DNA of 64,000 nucleotides from contig JAGCMB010000030.1 in NCBI GenBank assembly GCA_017646665.1, positions 1 to 64,000 of the forward strand. Direction: 5' to 3'. Under the pieces are notes generated by a model. The model saw only the letters and a program-made list of their open reading frames with translations. It ran no database searches and was not told the DNA's origin. The translations under genes were made by a program, and so were the position numbers. The DNA is from Bacteroidaceae bacterium (GTDB taxonomy: Bacteria > Bacteroidota > Bacteroidia > Bacteroidales > Bacteroidaceae). This document shows, in pieces, positions 59,201 through 64,000 of the stretch (positions within the stretch are counted from its first letter, which is position 1; every line of letters starts with the position of its first letter).

Positions 59201-61042
59201 TTACAACGTCTGCATATCATTAAGGCGCTTGTACACACCCTTCAAATTTATCAATTCGTCGTGTGTTCCACGCTCAACAATTTCACCATCACGCATAACG
59301 CAAATCTCGTCGGCATTTTTAATAGTAGACAGACGGTGAGCGATGGCAATGGTTGTACGTGTCTTCATCAATCGTTCAAGAGCCTCCTGCACCAAGCGTT
59401 CGCTTTCAGTATCAAGTGCCGATGTCGCTTCGTCAAGAATAAGTATCGGAGGATTCTTAAGAATAGCACGTGCAATGCTTATGCGCTGACGCTGACCACC
59501 TGAGAGCAGACAACCCCTGTCACCGACATTCGTTTCATAACCCTTCTCGGTTTCCATAATAAAGTCGTGTGCATTGGCAATCTTGGCAGCCTCAATAACC
59601 TGTTCCATTGTTGCATTCTCCACACCAAAAGTAATGTTGTTGTAGAACGTATCATTGAACAGGATGGCCTCTTGGTTCACATTGCCGATGAGAGCACGCA
59701 ACGACTTCACCTTCATATCCTTTACATTCACACCATCGACCGTTATCTCGCCCTGCTCGACATCGTAATAACGAGGTATAAGGTCGACCATAGTGGATTT
59801 TCCACTACCCGATTGCCCGACAAGAGCAATAGTCTTGCCCTTTTCAATCTTAAGATTGATATTCTTAAGCACATTACGCTCACCGTCGTACGAGAATGTA
59901 AGATTCTTGAATTCTATACCCTCTTTCATATCGGGGATTTCCACGCCCTTTTTACCGTCAGTTATTGGATTTTCAGCGTTGAGGATTGCATCGACACGTT
60001 CCATTGATGCCAAGCCACGTGGAATACAATACGAAGCCTTGGACAACTCCTTCAATGGGTTTATGATACTGTAAAGCATTGTCAGATAATAGATAAATGC
60101 CGCAGCCGAGATAGGCGAGTTTTCACCCAATATCAATGTTCCACCGAACCATAGAACAATCACAATAATACAAGTACCCAACAATTCACTCACCGGGTGA
60201 GCCAGAGCTTGTCGGGTGGCAACGCGTATTACAGCCGAACGAAGTTCGTTGCTACACTTGAGAAAACGTTTAGACATCTTCTTCTCGGCAACAAAAGCCT
60301 TGATAATGCGCAAACCGCCAAGAGTCTCCTCCATCTGTGATGTCGTTTCGCCCAACTTCTGCTGCGCAACAAGTGAGCTGGCTTTCAATTTACGGCCGAT
60401 AGAGCCCATTATCCATCCAAGTACAGGCATCACACATATTGTGAAAAGAGTGAGTTCCCAGCTAACGTAAAGCAGTGTAGCAAAGTATATTACGATAAAT
60501 ATAGGGTTTTTTATGAGCATATCGAGCGACGTAACAATGGAGTTCTCAACCTCGCCCACGTCACCAGTCATACGTGCAATGATATCACCCTTTCTCTCTT
60601 TGGAGAAGAAGCCCAACGGCAATGAAACAACCTTATCATACATTTTTGTACGAAGGTCGCGTACAATACCTGTGCGTAAAGGAATTATGGCAGCCGATGA
60701 GGCAAAGTAACAAGCCGTCTTGAGCAGTGTCATCACAATCAGGAACACGCCAAGCAGCAACAGCACCGACGACGCACCATAATCGGCAGTAAACTCATTC
60801 ATCAGATACTGAGCATTGTTCATCAACACCTCCTCGGCATTGTCAGAAGTCATCATACCCCAATCCACAAACTCCACATCAACCGGTTCTGTCACCTTGA
60901 AGAGTATCTGCAATATCGGTATAAGCACCATAAAGGAGAACACATTCAACACGGCAGACAAAAGAGTAAATACCACCGACAATATCAGGTACTTCTTGTA
61001 GGGAGGAACAAACCTTCTCAATACCTTAAAAAATTCCTTCAT
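59201..61042 (-). CDS. ABC exporter, MsbA-like, fused membrane and ATPase domains
   Basis: A 613-residue half-transporter. Six membrane helices occupy about residues 15-345 and the nucleotide-binding domain about 370-613: Walker A LVGQSGSGKST near residue 410, signature LLSGGQRQRISIARAIL near 512, Walker B ILILDEATSALD near 536, and the switch His in IAHRLST. It most resembles lipid A/MsbA-type exporters, but drug or peptide export cannot be excluded. It leads the run through LOG, kinase and efflux genes, with a matching -7 box upstream. Confidence 0.9.
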   Translation of the reverse strand: MKEFFKVLRRFVPPYKKYLILSVVFTLLSAVLNVFSFMVLIPILQILFKVTEPVDVEFVDWGMMTSDNAEEVLMNNAQYLMNEFTADYGASSVLLLLGVFLIVMTLLKTACYFASSAAIIPLRTGIVRDLRTKMYDKVVSLPLGFFSKERKGDIIARMTGDVGEVENSIVTSLDMLIKNPIFIVIYFATLLYVSWELTLFTICVMPVLGWIMGSIGRKLKASSLVAQQKLGETTSQMEETLGGLRIIKAFVAEKKMSKRFLKCSNELRSAVIRVATRQALAHPVSELLGTCIIVIVLWFGGTLILGENSPISAAAFIYYLTMLYSIINPLKELSKASYCIPRGLASMERVDAILNAENPITDGKKGVEIPDMKEGIEFKNLTFSYDGERNVLKNINLKIEKGKTIALVGQSGSGKSTMVDLIPRYYDVEQGEITVDGVNVKDMKVKSLRALIGNVNQEAILFNDTFYNNITFGVENATMEQVIEAAKIANAHDFIMETEKGYETNVGDRGCLLSGGQRQRISIARAILKNPPILILDEATSALDTESERLVQEALERLMKTRTTIAIAHRLSTIKNADEICVMRDGEIVERGTHDELINLKGVYKRLNDMQTL

Positions 61043-61076
61043 ATCAAAATTTTTATTTAAGAATCCGAACTTCGGA

Positions 61077-61084
61077 CAAAGGTA
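61077..61084 (-). promoter_or_regulatory. -7 box upstream of the ABC exporter
   Basis: TACCTTTG on the minus strand matches TAnnTTTG fully, 34 bases before the start codon. A 6-base stem TCCGAA/TTCGGA follows at once in the leader. No -33 TTTG is seen. Confidence 0.5.
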
Positions 61085-61211
61085 CGCTTTTTTATTATTA
61101 TATATATGCTATTAATTGAAAAATTAATATAACAACATCAAATAGCATCGGGCACCAAGCCCCTCTATTGCAATAAAAACAAGCCATTTTGCAAAAACCA
61201 GAAGGCTTTTA

Positions 61212-61242
61212 TTGCCGATTTTACAAAAAACAACTACTTTTA
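61212..61242 (+). promoter_or_regulatory. Possible promoter of the 61277 gene
   Basis: TTG at 61212-61214 and TACTTTTA at 61235-61242, 20 bases apart, give a -33/-7 pair with one mismatch in the last base of the -7 box. The start codon is 34 bases downstream. Confidence 0.4.
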
Positions 61243-61276
61243 CGAATGAAAAAGCAGGGATACAAAAACAATTCAG

Positions 61277-61648
61277 ATGGGAAGAAAGAAGTTTTCACAA
61301 AAGGAATACGACGTTATACGCAAGTTATTGAATAGCAAAATGCGCGGCAACCGCGCACAGCAAAAAATGGTTCGTCACACACTGCGTACTGTATTCGAAT
61401 TCAATATATCCGATTTCAACATACAGGGCAAAGCCTTTGGCCCGGCCGACCTTGACGAATGTCTGCGCCGAGGACGCATACACGTTCTTGATGATGCAAC
61501 GATAGAGGCAATGAAATTGCGCCACGCCGAAAAGAAACAGCACGAAGAGGCCGTGCTACAAGCCGAAGCCATCGCAGACGGCGAAGCCGTTGATTGGCAG
61601 AAGGTACTCGAGGAGTGGAACGAATACTACAAGAACAACCCTGAATAA
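61277..61648 (+). CDS. Conserved-looking small protein of unknown function
   Basis: A 123-residue soluble, strongly charged protein that I recall only as an uncharacterised Bacteroidales family. The N-terminal half (KEYDVIRKLLNSKMRGNR, then QKMVRHTLR) is basic and helical. The middle has FEFNISDFNIQGKAFGP and DDATIEAMK. The C-terminus is acidic with VDWQKVLEEWNEYY. The basic half could bind nucleic acid, which is a guess. It is monocistronic with a possible promoter and a good terminator, divergent from the ABC exporter gene. Confidence 0.75.
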   Translation: MGRKKFSQKEYDVIRKLLNSKMRGNRAQQKMVRHTLRTVFEFNISDFNIQGKAFGPADLDECLRRGRIHVLDDATIEAMKLRHAEKKQHEEAVLQAEAIADGEAVDWQKVLEEWNEYYKNNPE

Positions 61649-61680
61649 CACCGAAGGGAAAAGAGGAAATATAAAAAACC

Positions 61681-61708
61681 AAAGCGGAAAAGTCAACTTT
61701 TCCGCTTT
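61681..61708. terminator. Terminator between the small gene and the methyltransferase gene
   Basis: AAAGCGGAAAAGT at 61681-61693 pairs with ACTTTTCCGCTTT at 61696-61708 around CA, with T runs on both strands. The convergent genes end at 61648 (+) and 61756 (-). Confidence 0.85.
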
Positions 61709-61755
61709 TTGCTTTAACGATATTCCGTACACCTTTCACTTTCCCGTTTTCATCC

Positions 61756-62292
61756 CTAAACCATTCCCAATTTCTTGGCAAACTCCCAAATCACCATTCC
61801 TGCCGTAACAGACACGTTCAACGAATGTTTTGTACCGAACTGCGGAATTTCAATTGCACCGTCCGAGGCATCTACAACAACCTGTTGCACACCCTTGACC
61901 TCATTTCCAAGCACAACAGCATAACGCTCACCGGAAGTAGTTATAAAGTCCTGCAATGCAATACTGCCCTCACACTGTTCTATTGAGAATATTCTATACC
62001 CCTGCTCACGTAGTACAGAAACAGCATCCATTGTCGACTCAAAATATTGCCACTCCACAACATCCTCGGCTCCAAGAGCCGTCTTGTGAATTTCGGCACT
62101 TGGTGGCGTTGCCGTTATACCACACAACATAATGCGTTCTACACGAAAAGCATCACTTGTACGAAACACAGAGCCCACATTATGCAAACTGCGCACATTA
62201 TCCAACAACACCACCAAAGGCAGTTTTTCGGCACGCACGAACGCATCACGGTCAATGCGTCCCATTTCTGTTACAAGTTTTTTTCTATTCAT
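61756..62292 (-). CDS. TrmH/SpoU family RNA 2'-O-methyltransferase
   Basis: A 178-residue SPOUT-fold enzyme that methylates ribose in tRNA or rRNA. LDNVRSLHNVGSVFRTSDAFRV near residue 30 is motif 1, VVLGNEVKGVQQ near 125 motif 2, and IPQFGTKHSLNVSVTAGMVIWE near 148 the knotted motif 3. The target base cannot be told from the sequence. The start at 62292 overlaps the CoA-transferase stop (ATGA), matching the coupling used elsewhere in the window. An ATG at 62307 would add five residues. Confidence 0.92.
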   Translation of the reverse strand: MNRKKLVTEMGRIDRDAFVRAEKLPLVVLLDNVRSLHNVGSVFRTSDAFRVERIMLCGITATPPSAEIHKTALGAEDVVEWQYFESTMDAVSVLREQGYRIFSIEQCEGSIALQDFITTSGERYAVVLGNEVKGVQQVVVDASDGAIEIPQFGTKHSLNVSVTAGMVIWEFAKKLGMV

Positions 62293-63776
62293 AGGTATCT
62301 GCTCCAATCAATTTTTCGCATATCGCCCTCACGCTCGTATGCGGTATTCAAAGCGAGAGCAGCAGCGACATTGTGCGAAACGTGGCCATTCTTCGCAATC
62401 TTCAGATAATCCCAAAGCAAATTCCGATAATCGGGGTGTGCACAATTCTCAATCAACAGACGGGCACGTTCATCGGGTCCCTTGCCACGCAAATCGGCAA
62501 CACCCCACTCGGTTGCCACAACACGTACATCGTGTTCGGTGTGGTCGGCGTGCGTAACCATTGGCACAATGGAACTTATGGCACCACCTTTCTGTGTCGA
62601 AGGACACATAAATATCGAGATATATGCATTACGTGCAAAATCGCCCGAACCGCCAATTCCGTTCATCAAACGTGTGCCGCCAATATGCGACGAGTTTACA
62701 CAGCCATATAGGTCTACTGCGATAGCCGTGTTCATAGCAATAAGTCCAAGACGACGTATCACCTCGGGGTGATTTGAGATTTCCGACGGACGCAAAATCA
62801 GCCTGTCGCGGAAGAAATCAAGATTATCATAGACGTGCTGGAGGCACTCTTGGCTCAACGACAAAGAGCAGGTGCTGCCCGCATTTACACGTCCACGCTC
62901 CATAAGTTCAATGACAGAATCCTGCAGCACCTCGGAATAGAGGTCTAGCGGAGGTAACTCTGCACAATTTTCAAGTGCTTTCAAAACAGCATTAGCCACA
63001 TTACCAATTCCACTCTGAATGGGCAATCCCGTCGAAGGAATTATTCCTCGCTTCATGTCACCGAGAATAAAATTCACCACATTCTCTCCAATCTTGCGGG
63101 TTACAGGGTCAAGTTCCTTGAAAACGACCTGCTCGTTGGGCATACAGACCTCGACAATTCCGACAACCTTCTTTGGGTCGACCTGAACATATGGTTTACC
63201 AATCCTGTCCGAGGCCTTGTAGATTGGTATCTCCGTACGGTAAGGAGGGTCTTTCGGTTCATACACATCGTGCAGCCCCATTGTGCGATGATAGGTATTG
63301 CGCTCTATAATAATCCTGTCGGCCAGATTGGCAACAGTCTGTCCTATACCTCCGGCGGTTGTCAGATACACCTTGCCGTCAGGAGTTATGTCAATGGCTT
63401 CAAGTATGGCAACATCGACCTTGCCAAGATAGCCATATCGCAAATCCTGCGCCATAAGGGACAGATGGAGGTCGGCATATATAATCTCCTTTCTGTTGAT
63501 AGCTTCGCGCACATCAGGATTGGAAATGAACGGAGCACGGAAGTTTAGGGCCTTGGCACGTGTGAGCACGCCATCGATGGAATCTCCGGTCGAGGCACCT
63601 GTGAACAGGTTTATCTTGAACGGTTTACCGGCAGCGTGAGCCTCCTCGGCGCGCTTCGCAACTTCGGGTAGTACAGTCTTTGGCGTTCCCGAAAGGGTAA
63701 ATCCACTGATACCCACACCATCACCATTGTTTATGTAGCAGGCCGCTTCTGCAGCTGTCAAAATAGGGTAATTCAT
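62289..63776 (-). CDS. Acetyl-CoA hydrolase/transferase family (succinyl-CoA:acetate CoA-transferase type)
   Basis: A 495-residue CoA-transferase that swaps CoA between acyl groups, typically acetate with succinyl- or propionyl-CoA, in the cytoplasm. ISGFTLSGTPKTVLPE near residue 24 and INLFTGASTGDSIDG near 57 are family blocks. The catalytic glutamate is Glu282 in LYSEVLQDS, and GIGGSGDFARNAYISIF near 380 holds the CoA-binding glycine loop. Start ATG at 63776 (MNYPILTAAEAACYIN) is preferred. The frame extends to a TTG at 63803 that would overlap the preceding gene. Confidence 0.93.
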   Translation of the reverse strand: MNYPILTAAEAACYINNGDGVGISGFTLSGTPKTVLPEVAKRAEEAHAAGKPFKINLFTGASTGDSIDGVLTRAKALNFRAPFISNPDVREAINRKEIIYADLHLSLMAQDLRYGYLGKVDVAILEAIDITPDGKVYLTTAGGIGQTVANLADRIIIERNTYHRTMGLHDVYEPKDPPYRTEIPIYKASDRIGKPYVQVDPKKVVGIVEVCMPNEQVVFKELDPVTRKIGENVVNFILGDMKRGIIPSTGLPIQSGIGNVANAVLKALENCAELPPLDLYSEVLQDSVIELMERGRVNAGSTCSLSLSQECLQHVYDNLDFFRDRLILRPSEISNHPEVIRRLGLIAMNTAIAVDLYGCVNSSHIGGTRLMNGIGGSGDFARNAYISIFMCPSTQKGGAISSIVPMVTHADHTEHDVRVVATEWGVADLRGKGPDERARLLIENCAHPDYRNLLWDYLKIAKNGHVSHNVAAALALNTAYEREGDMRKIDWSRYL

Positions 63777-63799
63777 ATCAATTGACGTATATTTCTTAA

Positions 63800-64000
63800 T
63801 CAATATTTCCTGTTGAATATCTCTGAATACAAAAAGGCGCGTTTTGCATCGGATTTACTATTCAATTTCACCAAACGCCCGTCACCCGCCTTTTCGTCCG
63901 TTTCTCTTTCTGCAACACCCGGTTCAACCGTTTGTGGCGCACGTGTTGTAACACACTCTGCCTTTTCCTTGAACTCCTTTGTCGAAGTAACAGGCGCAGT
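63800..64000 (-). CDS. Unknown protein, C-terminal 66 residues (5' part outside window)
   Basis: The minus-strand frame is open from the right edge to a TGA at 63802-63800. The visible part begins with a Thr/Lys/Glu-rich linker and ends SKSDAKRAFLYSEIFNRKY, which looks like a compact conserved tail that I cannot assign to a named family. The next gene's ATG is 23 bases downstream, so the two are probably in one operon. Confidence 0.55.
   Translation of the reverse strand, partial: TAPVTSTKEFKEKAECVTTRAPQTVEPGVAERETDEKAGDGRLVKLNSKSDAKRAFLYSEIFNRKY

Noticed and set aside
1..64000. Search by eye for rRNA, tRNA, riboswitches, CRISPR arrays, toxin-antitoxin, restriction or phage defence genes
   Set aside because: Nothing convincing was found. 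A covariance-model and HMM scan would be needed to exclude short RNAs.

Overview
The window reads as chromosomal DNA of a gut-type Bacteroidales bacterium (phylum Bacteroidota). Several upstream regions carry the Bacteroidota promoter form TTTG-N19/20-TAnnTTTG, best seen before nadK. The gene families also fit: an S46 dipeptidyl-peptidase, GH95, GH84 and GH109-like enzymes, DUF4290, DUF3472, a split LysO, a TonB/ExbBD set and a C-terminal domain resembling type IX secretion sorting domains. Genus cannot be fixed from this window.

Layout. 1-1950 is AT-rich and odd: a TPR fragment, two orphan envelope genes and the frameshifted C-terminal remnant of a tyrosine recombinase. 1951-9355 (+) is a peptide and glycan gene run: a DPP11-like peptidase, an AspT/YidE-type transporter, an 83-residue unknown, a GH95 fucosidase and a two-gene LysO exporter. 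After a lone thioredoxin (-), 9962-15066 (+) carries a DASS carboxylate symporter, a porin and a GH84 hexosaminidase. PAP2 (-) follows. 16198-24678 (-) is an aromatic amino acid supra-operon (DAHP synthase, tyrA, aroB, aroA, a chorismate mutase-prephenate dehydratase fusion, aroQ) that runs on into NAD(P)HX repair and a BASS transporter. 24901-30760 (-) has a GH109-like protein, then yicC-gmk-nadD-MORN-DUF3472.

30995-40132 (+) is a tight nine-gene run: tsaB, DUF4290, murA, rimM, LytM, dxr, rseP, a lipoprotein serpin and alkaline phosphatase. 40191-48308 (-) holds a small helical secreted protein, a LysM-M23 peptidase, ndk, and then pdxJ-exbB-exbD-tonB-DJ-1-ispD-recG. nadK (+) follows from its own promoter. 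49450-52820 (-) is a two-gene surface pair: a beta-helix protein and a small protein with a sorting-domain-like tail. 53002-61042 (-) is an ABC exporter, a LOG protein, a PfkB kinase and a CusBA-type metal efflux pair whose adaptor has a histidine-rich insert. The right end has a conserved small unknown (+), a SpoU methyltransferase and an acetate CoA-transferase (-), and the 3' end of one more gene.

Most genes are housekeeping or host-glycan and host-peptide use. I found no rRNA, tRNA, CRISPR array, intact insertion sequence or clear defence system. The best candidates for something new are the serpin coupled to rseP, the beta-helix pair, the histidine-rich efflux adaptor, the Ala/Lys/Glu tail on the GH109-like protein and the structured spacer inside the aro cluster. 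None of these is demonstrated to be a new system.
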